This document shows, piece by piece, positions 9,586 through 17,891 of a DNA stretch of 64,000 bases. The first letter of the stretch is position 1. Every line of letters begins with the position of its first letter. The stretch is taken from NCBI RefSeq assembly GCF_008974185.1, contig NZ_BKZP01000011.1, positions 1-64,000 of the forward strand, in the 5' to 3' direction. The translations under genes were made by a program, and so were the position numbers. The notes beneath the pieces are model-generated. The model saw only the letters and a program-made list of their open reading frames with translations, had not been told where the DNA came from and did no database searches. The stretch comes from Weizmannia acidilactici. GTDB taxonomy: Bacteria > Bacillota > Bacilli > Bacillales > Bacillaceae_C.

Positions 9586-9792
9586 TTAAGCTACTTCATA
9601 ACCTTGATCTTCAATGGTTTCTTTTACTTTTTCAAGCGTTACTTCGTTTGGATTGAATTCCACGTCAACTTTTCCTTCGGATAAATGGACATCTACTTTG
9701 CTGACTCCTGCTAATTCACCGACACTGCCTTTGATGGCTCTCACACAGTGTTCACAAGACATTCCTTGTACGTCTAAAGTTACTTTTTCCAT
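9586..9792 (-). CDS. copZ: copper chaperone CopZ
   Basis: CopZ is a 68-residue cytoplasmic heavy-metal-associated domain that binds Cu(I) through MSCEHC (about residues 11-16) and hands it to CopA or CsoR. The beta-alpha-beta-beta-alpha-beta fold is clear: 'KVTLDVQGMSCEHCVRAI', 'KVDVHLSEGKVDVEF', 'GYEVA'. It starts 15 bases after csoR behind AGGAGAG, in the usual csoR-copZ-copA order. Confidence 0.95.
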   Translation of the reverse strand: MEKVTLDVQGMSCEHCVRAIKGSVGELAGVSKVDVHLSEGKVDVEFNPNEVTLEKVKETIEDQGYEVA

Positions 9793-9806
9793 TCAAGATC
9801 TCTCCT

Positions 9807-10148
9807 TTATTTTTTCATCGTTTTTTGAATTGTAACTAAAAACTCATCTAAAACATCCATATCTCCTTCTTGGATCCGTTCCACCACGCAATTTTTTAAG
9901 TGGCCTTCAAGAAGGATTTTGGATACACTGTTCAGAGCTGATTGGATGGCAGAAATTTGGGTAATGACATCATCGCAATACGTATCTTTTTCAATGAGGC
10001 CTTTTACGCCTCTTACCTGCCCTTCAATCCGGTTTAAACGGCTTATGAGGTTCTTTTTGACTTGTTCAGAATGATGGCTTTTCCGTTCACTTGTATGAGC
10101 AGGGCAAACGGAAGCATCATTCTCGGAATCCATCTTCAATTCCTCCAT
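9807..10148 (-). CDS. csoR: copper-sensing repressor CsoR
   Basis: CsoR is an all-helical tetrameric repressor that leaves DNA when Cu(I) binds one Cys, one His and a second Cys. The protein (113 residues) has 'LNRIEGQVRGVKGLI', 'DTYCDDVITQISAI' and 'GHLKNCV', which contain those ligands. An N-terminal tail with extra His/Cys (VCPAHTSERKSHH) precedes the fold, as in Bacillus CsoR. ATG 10148 lies five bases after AAGGAGGCG; an upstream in-frame start lacks a site. First gene of the copper operon, with its own operator upstream. Confidence 0.95.
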   Translation of the reverse strand: MEELKMDSENDASVCPAHTSERKSHHSEQVKKNLISRLNRIEGQVRGVKGLIEKDTYCDDVITQISAIQSALNSVSKILLEGHLKNCVVERIQEGDMDVLDEFLVTIQKTMKK

Positions 10149-10167
10149 CTCACCGCCTCCTTCACGC

Positions 10168-10204
10168 CCCCAATATACCATACCCACCTATACTATGTCA
10201 AGGA
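10168..10204 (-). promoter_or_regulatory. CsoR-like operator/promoter of csoR-copZ
   Basis: The minus strand reads ATAGTATAGGTGGGTATGG, closely like the TAC-N-GGGGGTAT CsoR box and like the second site before copA. TTGACATAG further upstream (about 10195-10203) is a candidate -35. Confidence 0.7.
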
Positions 10205-10285
10205 ATGGTGTTCAAATTTTTCACCGGTTTTTGGAAAAAGTACGGCTATCTTTGTTTCTGTAAGCGTCAAGTAAAATGTTACAGT

Positions 10286-10424
10286 TTTCAATCAATCATT
10301 TTTTATGCCATTTTTTATGCAAAGTAGAAGTTCTGTACTTCATCCGATAATTGTCACCATTTCCGTGAATAATTTCAGCTCTATGGATTATTCTGTCCAA
10401 TAGGGTCGTTGTAATTACCGGATC
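10286..10424 (-). pseudogene. istB: IstB-like IS21 helper ATPase, C-terminal fragment
   Basis: The reverse strand reads GDPVITTTLLDRIIHRAE then 'IIHGNGDNYRMK', ending at a stop (10286-10288). This matches the last ~45 residues of IstB-type AAA+ proteins of IS21 elements, including the 'D-R-(I/L)-HR' and 'G.SYR.(K/R)' tail. Nothing of the ATPase core is present. Confidence 0.7.
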
Positions 10425-10432
10425 TCCTCATC

Positions 10433-10669
10433 ATTTTCCCCATTTTTTGGAGTGATGCAGGTTATTACAACAGTTCCTATAATGTAAGCAATCCTCGGGC
10501 AGGGGATCTTGTTTTCTTTGAAGATACCTATAAAACTGGCATTTCCGATGTGGGAATTTATCTTGGGAATAATCAGTTTATTTCTGCATCAAATGATGGT
10601 GTCTCCATTAAAAGTCTAAGTAATTCATATTGGAAGTCTCATTTTAATAGTATTAAAAGATTATATTAA
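10433..10669 (+). pseudogene. NlpC/P60 peptidoglycan endopeptidase, C-terminal fragment
   Basis: Forward frame with 'AGYYNSSYNVSNPRAGDLVF', 'DVGIYLGNNQFISASNDG' and a stop at 10667-10669. This is the second half of an NlpC/P60 domain with the 'GDLVFF' and catalytic-His-region 'VGIYLG' motifs, where the usual His (H-V-G) is D-V-G here. The Cys half and any cell-wall-binding domains are missing. The homology breaks next to the IstB fragment, so an IS21-type event probably cut it. Confidence 0.8.
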
Positions 10670-10708
10670 GCAAAAAATATAGCAAAATTTTCGGATTTTA
10701 TGCACAAA

Positions 10709-10744
10709 AGGTCCTAATTCAAACTAGAGTTAGGATCTTTTTGC
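10709..10744 (+). terminator. terminator after the NlpC/P60 fragment
   Basis: Arms GGTCCTAA(TTC) and (GAG)TTAGGATC pair across a short loop and are followed by TTTTTG. Confidence 0.75.
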
Positions 10745-10750
10745 TTGCAT

Positions 10751-10957
10751 TTAAATGTTAGAACTCCTTTTAGAATATCGTTGCTGAAAAAATTGAAATG
10801 ATAATCCACCAAAGTAAAATAGAGCCTCTATGACTGTAATAAAGAAGCTTGCAGGCCAATTTGTATAAAAACTAAGTGTCAGACCCTCCCAAACACCGAT
10901 AATTGCTTATAGGATGGAAACAACAATCATGGTAGCAACAGATTGAGTAAAATATCG
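10751..10957 (-). pseudogene. C-terminal fragment of a metal ABC permease (ABC-3 type)
   Basis: The reverse strand gives 'QSVATMIVVSIL', a TAA stop, then 'AIIGVWEGLTLSFYTNWPAS' and 'FFITVIEALFYFGGL' before the stop at 10751-10753. 'GL.LSYYTNWPSG' near the C-terminus is typical of MntC/ZnuB-type permeases for manganese or zinc. The internal stop and missing front mark it as a relic. Confidence 0.6.
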
Positions 10958-11006
10958 TATGGGGGAGCAGCTGTATGAATTAATGAAATGAAAAATTTTT
11001 TCTTTC

Positions 11007-11238
11007 TTATCCCTGAAACAGATCAGAGGACAGATAACGTTCTCCAGTATCGGGTACTAAACAAAGATCTCTTGCATGCTTCGGGAGACGCTTTGCCATT
11101 TTAACAGCAAAATAAGCTGATGCCACCCCGGATGCCCCACTAAAATTCCTTCTTCTGCGGCAAGACGGAGTGCCAACTTGGGCGTCTGAATCCTTTATAA
11201 GCAAAATTTCACCAATGATATCCCTGTTTAAGTGATGC
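11007..11238 (-). pseudogene. cysteine synthase-type PLP enzyme, C-terminal fragment (frameshifted)
   Basis: The reverse strand holds 'EILLIKDSDA', then in shifted frames 'ALRLAAEEGILVG' and 'ASGVASAYFAVKMAKRL' followed by 'LVPDTGERYLSSDLF'. The last motif (PD(S/T)GERYLST) and 'EGIL(V/A)G.S' are hallmarks of CysK/CysM-family beta-synthases. At least two frameshifts occur. Confidence 0.75.
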
Positions 11239-11423
11239 TAGTATTTATAGAGGGGGGAGATGGCGATCATGACAATCATGATGATGAAGGAAACCATCCT
11301 TCTAACCCCGGTTTGGAAAGTCACAGTGAATCCGGTTCTACTGCAGAAAAGCAGAACAAAGGGAAACTGATCCTGGATGTCAATTGTGCGTCGGCTGACA
11401 TTGCTTACCCTATGAATAAATAA
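11232..11423 (+). pseudogene. IS5/IS1182-type transposase fragment
   Basis: A 63-codon frame has an acidic/His linker ('GDGDHDNHDDEGNHPSNPG') and ends 'GKLILDVNCASADIAYP'. The latter matches the 'GKL(L/I)(L/V)DAT(C/V)APADI.YPTD' motif near the first catalytic Asp of IS5-group DDE transposases. It stops soon after the motif, so only a relic remains. Confidence 0.6.
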
Positions 11424-11541
11424 TTTAAAAATCATGTATTCAGTCTATGATTTCTATGAATAATTGCTTAAAATAAATCTATCTAAGAGCTCTGCATCGA
11501 TCCGATTATTCAGTTATTTTTCCTGAAGAAAGGTGATTTAG

Positions 11542-12519
11542 ATGACAACCATTCGGGATATTGCGAAAAAAGCAAATGTCTCCGTTTCGACTGCTTCACG
11601 GGCTTTGAATAATAATCCGCGCATCAGCGTAAAGACAAGACAGCGCATCCAAGCCATCGCAGCCGCGGAAGGTTATATGCCGAACTATAATGCCAAAAAT
11701 TTAACGCTTGGTGAGGCAAACGTCGTAGGGGTTGTATTTCCGGCAGCTGAAAACAATGTACAGGGGAATCCTTTCTATATTGATATTTTACGGGGCATCA
11801 ACAAACAGCTGGCCCCTCGCCACTACGTTCTGTCAGTTGCGATTGGTGATCACACAGAACAAGTTTTTGAGAACGTGAAATCTATGGTTGAACAGGCGAA
11901 AGTAAAGCGATTTATCTTACTGTATTCCTATGCAGGCGATCCGGTAACAGAATACTTGCGAAAAAAGGCATTGCGCTTTGTCATTATCGGCGAGCCGGTT
12001 GAAGATAAAAATGATTTTTATGTAGACAATAATAATTATCAAGCTGGTATTGCTGGAACAGAATACTTGCTCGGGCATTTAGGGGCGAAACACCCGGTTT
12101 TTGTCGAATCTTCCCATGAATGGCCTTATGAGCGCAGCAGGCGGGAAGGCTTCCAGGCAGCCATTTTAAGACGTGGCGTTTCCCCACTGATTTACCGTCT
12201 TCAAAAGGAAAACAATGACGGCATAACGGTGGAGTTTATCCGGCAGCATCCGGAAATTGATAGTATCATGGCGACTGATGACATGATCGGTTTTGAATTT
12301 TACCATCATTGGCAGTGCGCCCATCCTGGCAAAAGCATACCGGCTGTAAGCTTTAATCATTCTTTTATTTTACAATTGGCAAATCATCAGTTTCATTCGA
12401 TCAATTTATTTCCGGAAAATCTCGGTTCTGCAGCTGTCGAGCTGCTTTTTACAGATAAGGAAAATAAAGGGGGCGAAGAGCCACCGCGTAAAATCATTCT
12501 GCCATTTGAAATCAGTTAA
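11542..12519 (+). CDS. malR: LacI-family regulator of the maltose locus (MalR-like)
   Basis: This 325-residue repressor has the LacI helix-turn-helix at the N-terminus (TIRDIAKKANVSVSTASRAL) with the hinge helix 'ARNL'-equivalent 'NAKNLTLG', then a periplasmic-binding-protein-like sensor domain. 'DSIMATDDMIGFEF' and 'SINLFPENLG' resemble maltose regulators of lactic acid bacteria. AAAGGTGA precedes ATG 11542. It is followed in the same direction by permease, phosphorylase and phosphoglucomutase genes, and five GCAACCGGTTGC-like palindromes lie in the gap. I infer it represses those genes until maltose or a product is present. Confidence 0.85.
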   Translation: MTTIRDIAKKANVSVSTASRALNNNPRISVKTRQRIQAIAAAEGYMPNYNAKNLTLGEANVVGVVFPAAENNVQGNPFYIDILRGINKQLAPRHYVLSVAIGDHTEQVFENVKSMVEQAKVKRFILLYSYAGDPVTEYLRKKALRFVIIGEPVEDKNDFYVDNNNYQAGIAGTEYLLGHLGAKHPVFVESSHEWPYERSRREGFQAAILRRGVSPLIYRLQKENNDGITVEFIRQHPEIDSIMATDDMIGFEFYHHWQCAHPGKSIPAVSFNHSFILQLANHQFHSINLFPENLGSAAVELLFTDKENKGGEEPPRKIILPFEIS

Positions 12520-12553
12520 CGGCAGTGTTTTACATGCAGCAGATTCCAATCTT

Positions 12554-12591
12554 GCAACCGGTTTATGGATATTGTGTGAAACCGGTTGCGC
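12554..12591. promoter_or_regulatory. two LacI-type operator half/whole sites after malR
   Basis: GCAACCGGTTTATG (12554-12567) and GAAACCGGTTGCGC (12578-12591) share the CAACCGGTTG core with the sites further downstream; each has one good half. Spacing is 24 bases. Confidence 0.6.
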
Positions 12592-12642
12592 TGATCCGGT
12601 AAAATCATATATAATAAAGATGTTCGATGCAGAAGACCCAAA

Positions 12643-12666
12643 ATGATGAACATGTTCATTTTTTAT
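12643..12666 (+). terminator. possible weak terminator of malR
   Basis: ATGAACATGTTCAT is a short palindrome followed by TTTTTATT. The stem is only seven base pairs with almost no loop, so this is uncertain. Confidence 0.35.
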
Positions 12667-12676
12667 TGCCTGTAAT

Positions 12677-12690
12677 GCAACCGATTGCGC
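12677..12690. promoter_or_regulatory. MalR-type operator
   Basis: GCAACCGATTGCGC is the palindrome GCAACCGGTTGC with one change, about 340 bases before the permease start. Confidence 0.6.
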
Positions 12691-12817
12691 AATCCCCTGC
12701 CATGAGGTTTTAATAAGATTAAATCTATAACTACTAGCTGGAACTAAGAAATCTGGAAGAAAATTTGTTGGGGCTTCCAATAAATATGGAAAGCGATAGT
12801 ACATTGGCGGCAAAAAT

Positions 12818-12831
12818 GCAACCGGTTGCGC
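12818..12831. promoter_or_regulatory. MalR-type operator (perfect palindrome)
   Basis: GCAACCGGTTGC is a perfect 12-bp palindrome with the central CpG-like symmetry bound by LacI-family proteins. It is followed by TTGAAAAGGGGG and a six-codon mini reading frame (12852-12872). Confidence 0.75.
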
Positions 12832-12960
12832 ATTGAAAAGGGGGAATTACGATGAGGATTACCCAAAAATAAGGGAATAAAACTTCTGCTGGAACGAACC
12901 AATATGGATCTTCAAAGTCTGTAATAAATATGGAAAGTGTCTCTGCGTTTACGGGGGAAT

Positions 12961-12974
12961 GCAACCGGTTGTGA
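12961..12974. promoter_or_regulatory. MalR-type operator proximal to the permease
   Basis: GCAACCGGTTGTGA lies 59 bases before the permease start. It sits 143 bases after the perfect site, and the DNA before both shares 'GCTGGAAC' and 'ATAAATATGGAAAG', so the region looks tandemly duplicated. Confidence 0.7.
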
Positions 12975-13032
12975 ACGCAACCAGAAATATCCGGCCTGAC
13001 CGCAGGCTCTTAAATAGAATGGAGGAATGATC

Positions 13033-14439
13033 ATGCGAGCAACGGTGAATACCGACGAAAAAAGTATTGGACGGGTAAAATCATCTGCAACTGTTAAAGA
13101 CGGCAAGAAAATTGGCAGCCACCAATTGCCGGCGCTGCCAATCAGCACGATTTGGATGATTAGTTTTGGTTTTTTAGGTGTGCAAATGGCCTTTTCGCTG
13201 CAAAGTTCGAATATGGGGCGCATCTTTCAAACGATTGGCGCCGATCCGACAAAATTAGGTTTCTTCTTCATCTTGCCGCCGCTTGCTGGACTTGTTGTCC
13301 AGCCGTTGGTCGGTTATTTCTCTGACCGGACATGGATACCGAAACTGGGCCGCCGGATCCCTTATTTGTTGGTAGGGGCCGCTGTGGCTGTGATAGTTAT
13401 GTGTTTGCTTCCGAATGCCGGAAGTTTTGGCTTTGGGTTCGGATCAATGACAGCGTTGACATTTGGAGCGGTGACTATCTTGTTTATGGATTTATCTTCC
13501 AATGTAGCCATGCAACCGTTTAAGATGATGGTCGGCGACATGGTAAATGAAGAACAAAAAGGTTTTGCTTATGCTGTCCAAAGTTTTCTCTCTAACAGCG
13601 GTGCAGTACTGGCCTGTATTTTTCCGTTTGTTTTAACGGCATTGGGCGTTTCAAACAGTGCTCCAAAAGGCGTGGTGCCGCAATCGGTTGTGGTCTCGTT
13701 TTACAGCGGAGCCGTTATTTTAATTGTGTGCAGCCTGTTTACGGTTTTTAAAGTCAAAGAATATTCCCCGGATGAGTATGCCGTTTATCATGGCATCCAA
13801 AATCAAGCACAAAAAGAAAAAATGGGCATGTTTCAATTGCTCCTCAATGCGCCGAAAGAGTTCTGGACGATTACTGTCGTACAATTTTTCTGCTGGATGG
13901 GTTTTCAATATTTGTGGACGTATGGAGCGGGGGCAGTGGCCAAAAACGCTTGGAATGCAGTGGATCCGTCAAGCACGGCCTATCAGGAAGCAGCCAACTG
14001 GTTCGGCGTTTTATCAGGTGTGTATTCCCTTGCCGCGGTATTTTGGTCTCTTGTGTTAACAAAGGTACCGAAAAATAAACAGAAACCGGCTTATGCGTTC
14101 AGCCTAGTGCTTGGCGGGGTTGGTTTCGGTTCAGTTTTCTTTATCCACAACCCGGGCACATTACTTGTTTCGTTTATCCTGATCGGCATTGCATGGGCTG
14201 CGATGATGGCATTCCCGTTCACGATTCTGACCAATGCATTATCAGGAGAGAATATGGGAACCTATCTCGGGTTGTTTAACGGCAGCATCTGTTTGCCACA
14301 AATTGTGGCTTCCTGCTTAAGTTTTGTGATATTCCCGGCGCTCGGGTCCTCTATGCCGGCGATGATTTTGTTGTCAGGCGTGCTGCTGGTTATTGGGGCG
14401 GCTTCTGTTTCGCTGATTAAAAAAACGCAAACAAAGTAA
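13033..14439 (+). CDS. MFS/SLC45-type sugar permease, likely maltose uptake
   Basis: The 468-residue product is a 12-helix major facilitator of the SLC45/GPH-like sugar group: 'STIWMISFGFLGVQMAFSLQ', then 'LAGLVVQPLVGYFSDRTW' and 'LGRRIPYLLVGA' give the cytoplasmic loop-2 signature (G-x-x-S-D-R). It lies between the LacI-type regulator and maltose phosphorylase, so proton-coupled maltose import is the natural role. I chose ATG 13033, seven bases after GGAGG, over ATG 13027, which abuts the site. A 25-base gap to the phosphorylase supports one transcript. Confidence 0.85.
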   Translation: MRATVNTDEKSIGRVKSSATVKDGKKIGSHQLPALPISTIWMISFGFLGVQMAFSLQSSNMGRIFQTIGADPTKLGFFFILPPLAGLVVQPLVGYFSDRTWIPKLGRRIPYLLVGAAVAVIVMCLLPNAGSFGFGFGSMTALTFGAVTILFMDLSSNVAMQPFKMMVGDMVNEEQKGFAYAVQSFLSNSGAVLACIFPFVLTALGVSNSAPKGVVPQSVVVSFYSGAVILIVCSLFTVFKVKEYSPDEYAVYHGIQNQAQKEKMGMFQLLLNAPKEFWTITVVQFFCWMGFQYLWTYGAGAVAKNAWNAVDPSSTAYQEAANWFGVLSGVYSLAAVFWSLVLTKVPKNKQKPAYAFSLVLGGVGFGSVFFIHNPGTLLVSFILIGIAWAAMMAFPFTILTNALSGENMGTYLGLFNGSICLPQIVASCLSFVIFPALGSSMPAMILLSGVLLVIGAASVSLIKKTQTK

Positions 14440-14464
14440 ATTTTTATGGAAAAGGGGAATGAAT

Positions 14465-16741
14465 ATGAAACGTATTTTTGAAGTACAGCCATGGAATGTT
14501 GTCAGCCATGATTTTAACCGGGCAGAAAAAAGGCTGCAGGAATCCATGACCAGTTTAGGCAACGGCTATATGGGCATGCGCGGGTTTTTCGAGGAGAACT
14601 ACAGCGGAGATACTTTGCCGGGCATTTATTTAGGCGGTGTATGGTTTCCGGACAGGACCCGTGTAGGGTGGTGGAAAATCGGTTATCCTGAATACTTCGG
14701 CAAGGTGATTAATGCCATCAATTTTATTAAAATCAATATTGCGTTAAACGGAGAATTTATTGATTTGGCTAAAGATGAGATTACCGGATTCGAACTGAAT
14801 CTCGATATGAAAAACGCACGTCTTACCCGTTCTTTTACTGTGGAAAAGGGTACGGTAAAAGTTGTGGTTACCTTTGAACGTTTCTTGAGTGTTGCCCAAA
14901 AAGAATTGTCAGTCCAGCGGGTTCGCCTAAAAAATCTCGGATCAGATGATGTGGACGTTAAGATCATTTCAGCCATCGATGCGGACGTTAAAAATGAAGA
15001 TGCAAACTACGGCGAACGCTTTTGGGAAGTATTGCAAACTGATCAAAAAGAACAATCCGGATCACTGGTTGCCATTACGAAAGCCAACCCGTTCGGAACC
15101 CCGCGCTTTACGGTCGGGGCGGAAATGCACCATCGGACAGCTTTGCAAGCGAAAGTAGCTGCACCGGCTCATGATAAAGAAGTTGTAAATGGATTTAGCG
15201 GTAAATTGGTAGCCGGTTCGGAAATCGATTTTGAAAAGCGCGTGATCGTGGTTACCTCTCGGGATTATCATACTCAAAATAATTTGGTTTCTGCGATGAA
15301 CGCGATCAGCGAAAAAACTGACAATCTATCCTATGATGAATTATTCGATGCCCATCGTGCGATTTGGGCAGAGCGCTGGGAAAAGTCGGACGTCAAAATT
15401 GAAGGCGATGTTGCAGCACAGCAGGGGATCCGTTTTAACCTCTTCCAGATGTTTTCAACGTATTATGGTGAAGACGCCCGCCTTAACATTGGTCCGAAAG
15501 GATTTACAGGTGAAAAATACGGCGGTGCCACGTATTGGGATACTGAAGCTTTTGTCCTGCCGTTTTACTTGGGGGTGGCAGAACCAAAAATTTCCAAAAA
15601 TCTGTTGAAGTACCGTTACCAGCAGCTCGATGGCGCTTATCATAATGCTAAAAAGCAAGGATTAAAGGGCGCTTTGTTCCCTATGGTCACTTTCGATGGC
15701 ATTGAGTCCCACAATGAATGGGAAATTACGTTTGAAGAAATTCACCGGAACGGGGATATTGCCTTTGCCATTTATAACTACACCCGCTATACCGGAGACA
15801 AGTCCTATGTTTTAAACGAAGGCAGCAAAGTGTTGACAGAAATCTCCCGGTTCTGGGCTGACCGCGTGCATTTTTCCAAACGCAAACAAAAATATATGCT
15901 GCACGGCGTCACCGGTCCTGACGAATATGAGAATAATGTGGATAATAACTGGTATACCAACTACATGGCCCGATGGACTTTGGCATACACTTTGCAGGTC
16001 CTGGAGGAAGTTTCTCAGGAACAGGCAGCTGTTTTAAATGTGACAGAGGAAGAAAAACAGTTGTGGCAGGATATTGTAGACCGCATGTATCTTCCGGAAG
16101 ATGAAGAACTCGGCATTTTTGTCCAGCATGACGGTTTCCTTGATAAAGATATTAAGCCTGTGAGCGAAATTCCGGCTGATGAATTGCCAATCAATCAGCA
16201 CTGGTCATGGGATAAAATACTGCGTTCGGCGTATATCAAACAAGCGGATGTATTGCAAGGAATCTGGAATTTTATTGATGAATTTACACCGGAACAGAAA
16301 AAACGCAACTTTGATTTTTACGAACCTTTAACCGTGCATGAATCGAGCCTGTCTGCTTCTATCCATGCGATTCTGGCTTCCGATCTGCACGATGAAAACA
16401 AGGCGGTGGAAATGTATGAACGGACATCACGCCTTGACTTGGACAACTATAACAATGATACCGAAGACGGGCTGCATATCACTTCAATGACGGGGAGCTG
16501 GCTGGCTATTGTGCAGGGATTTGCCGGCATGCGTGTCCGGGATGGCAAGCTGCACTTTGCCCCGTTCCTGCCGAAAAAATGGGACAAATACCAATTCCGC
16601 CTGTTGTTCCGAGGCCGTCTGATTGAAGTAGGTGTGGATACAAATGGAGTGTCACTTGAATTGCTGGAAGGCGAACCCTTGACGGTCGGTTTGTATGGAA
16701 AAGACGTTGAACTGGTTGCACAATCTTCGGTTTTTGTTTAA
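14465..16741 (+). CDS. mapA: maltose phosphorylase (glycoside hydrolase family 65)
   Basis: This GH65 enzyme splits maltose with inorganic phosphate into glucose and beta-glucose-1-phosphate, saving one ATP per disaccharide. The 758 residues match the family length. The catalytic acid is Glu487 in HGVTGPDEYENNV (residues 480-492), the number also known from Lactobacillus brevis. The N-terminal beta-sandwich begins 'VQPWNVVSHDF' and includes 'QESMTSLGNGYMGMRGFFEE', and the (alpha/alpha)6 barrel contains 'GATYWDTEAFVLPFY'. ATG 14465 is seven bases after AAAGGGG. GH65 also includes kojibiose and trehalose phosphorylases; the context (permease, beta-PGM, MalR-like) favours maltose. Confidence 0.92.
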   Translation: MKRIFEVQPWNVVSHDFNRAEKRLQESMTSLGNGYMGMRGFFEENYSGDTLPGIYLGGVWFPDRTRVGWWKIGYPEYFGKVINAINFIKINIALNGEFIDLAKDEITGFELNLDMKNARLTRSFTVEKGTVKVVVTFERFLSVAQKELSVQRVRLKNLGSDDVDVKIISAIDADVKNEDANYGERFWEVLQTDQKEQSGSLVAITKANPFGTPRFTVGAEMHHRTALQAKVAAPAHDKEVVNGFSGKLVAGSEIDFEKRVIVVTSRDYHTQNNLVSAMNAISEKTDNLSYDELFDAHRAIWAERWEKSDVKIEGDVAAQQGIRFNLFQMFSTYYGEDARLNIGPKGFTGEKYGGATYWDTEAFVLPFYLGVAEPKISKNLLKYRYQQLDGAYHNAKKQGLKGALFPMVTFDGIESHNEWEITFEEIHRNGDIAFAIYNYTRYTGDKSYVLNEGSKVLTEISRFWADRVHFSKRKQKYMLHGVTGPDEYENNVDNNWYTNYMARWTLAYTLQVLEEVSQEQAAVLNVTEEEKQLWQDIVDRMYLPEDEELGIFVQHDGFLDKDIKPVSEIPADELPINQHWSWDKILRSAYIKQADVLQGIWNFIDEFTPEQKKRNFDFYEPLTVHESSLSASIHAILASDLHDENKAVEMYERTSRLDLDNYNNDTEDGLHITSMTGSWLAIVQGFAGMRVRDGKLHFAPFLPKKWDKYQFRLLFRGRLIEVGVDTNGVSLELLEGEPLTVGLYGKDVELVAQSSVFV

Positions 16742-16796
16742 ATGATTCTCCTTTATGCGAAGATATCGGAGGCATTTTTCCAAAATATTTTCATCC

Positions 16797-16936
16797 TAAG
16801 GCTCGGTTAAATGTTATTGTTGATGGCCGCGGGAGACTCCTGCGGGATAAGCGGGCCAGGCTGGCCCCCTCTTGCTGAGGTATCGGGCAAGAATTGGCAA
16901 ACGGGCGGATATCGCGGCCATCAACATTGTACACTA
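16797..16936. repeat. Bacillaceae dispersed palindromic repeat, copy 1
   Basis: GTTGATGGCCGCGGGAGACT at the left and CGCGGCCATCAAC at the right form an inverted repeat around 'CTCCTGCGGGATAAGCGGGCC'. The core GAGACTCCTGCGGGATAAGCG recurs in the copies near 41.3 and 44.2 kb. No gene is present. Confidence 0.75.
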
Positions 16937-16969
16937 ACGTAAAAATAGAAAAAGTCTGGGAGATTCCAA

Positions 16970-17659
16970 ATGAGAAGTTTTCATGATATTAAAGGATTTG
17001 CTTTTGACCTTGATGGTGTATTGACGGATACCGCCCGTTTCCATGCACAGGCATGGAAGAAAACGGCAGAGGAAGTCGGCACGAAATGGACAGATGAACT
17101 GGCTGCGGGTTTAAAAGGAATCAGCCGGATGGATTCCCTGGAAATGATCCTGAAGGCCGGAAACTGTGAGCATTCTTATACACACGAACAGAAAGCACAA
17201 TTGGCAGATGAAAAAAATGAGTATTATAAAAAGCTGATCGATACATTAACGCCGGAGGATATTTTGCCGGGAATGGCTGAATTTTTAATGGAGGTCAAGC
17301 ATAAAGGGTACAAGCTTGCCGTCGCTTCGGCTTCCAAGAACGCACCCATCATTTTAGAGAGATTGGGCATCGCTGATATGTTTGATGCGGTTGTTGATCC
17401 GGCTGCTTTAAAATCCGGTAAGCCTGACCCTGAAATTTTTGTCCGCGCTGCAGAGTTGATGAATCTGCAACCTTGTGAAGTGATCGGCTTGGAAGACTCT
17501 ATCGCGGGTATCAAGTCAATTAATGGTGCGGGGGAAGTATCGGTCGGGATCGGGGACAAAGATGAACTTTATGAAGCGGCTATCCACTTTGCCTCAACCG
17601 CGGAGGTCAGCCTTTCTGCCATTCAGGGTGATCCATATTTTTCTAGATCAAATTTGTAA
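16970..17659 (+). CDS. pgmB: beta-phosphoglucomutase
   Basis: PgmB, a HAD-superfamily phosphotransferase, turns the beta-glucose-1-phosphate made by maltose phosphorylase into glucose-6-phosphate. The 229 residues show the nucleophile and acid/base aspartates D13 and D15 in FDLDGVLTD, the cap domain 'FHAQAWKKTAEEVG', motif II 'LAVASASKNAP' and motif IV 'EDSIAGIKSINGAG'. It is 230 bases after mapA, separated by a dispersed repeat, so it may have its own promoter or be read through. Confidence 0.95.
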   Translation: MRSFHDIKGFAFDLDGVLTDTARFHAQAWKKTAEEVGTKWTDELAAGLKGISRMDSLEMILKAGNCEHSYTHEQKAQLADEKNEYYKKLIDTLTPEDILPGMAEFLMEVKHKGYKLAVASASKNAPIILERLGIADMFDAVVDPAALKSGKPDPEIFVRAAELMNLQPCEVIGLEDSIAGIKSINGAGEVSVGIGDKDELYEAAIHFASTAEVSLSAIQGDPYFSRSNL

Positions 17660-17660
17660 A

Positions 17661-17702
17661 ATATCCATTGTTCATCTAAGAAAAAGAAATGGATATTTTT
17701 TC
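17661..17702 (+). terminator. terminator of pgmB
   Basis: AAATATCCATT and AATGGATATTTTTT pair across a loop directly after the stop codon. Confidence 0.8.
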
Positions 17703-17738
17703 AGAAAAGGGGCAGTCCCAAAGTCCTTTTTAAACAAG

Positions 17739-17779
17739 AAAACCCGTTGAGATATTAATTTTTCTCGACGGGTTTTTTC
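17739..17779. terminator. bidirectional hairpin
   Basis: AACCCGTTGAGA / TCTCGACGGGTT with T-runs on the plus strand and A-run upstream; it could end both pgmB read-through and the minus-strand reductase transcript. Confidence 0.7.
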
Positions 17780-17799
17780 ATTTAAAGCAAAATTTCCCC

Positions 17800-17882
17800 T
17801 GTGGAAACGGTCCTGAGAAACTATGTCACGACCGTTAGAGCAAAATTTCTGCTTAAAAGGGGCTTCTGGGACAGTCCCTTGC
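17800..17882. repeat. single copy of the 52-bp-type repeat
   Basis: CTATGTCACGACCGTTAGAG is shared exactly with the array at 44.4-44.6 kb, and both continue to 'GCTTAAAAGGGGCTT..G.G..AGTCCC'-like ends. Confidence 0.7.
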
Positions 17883-17891
17883 TAAATGCTA

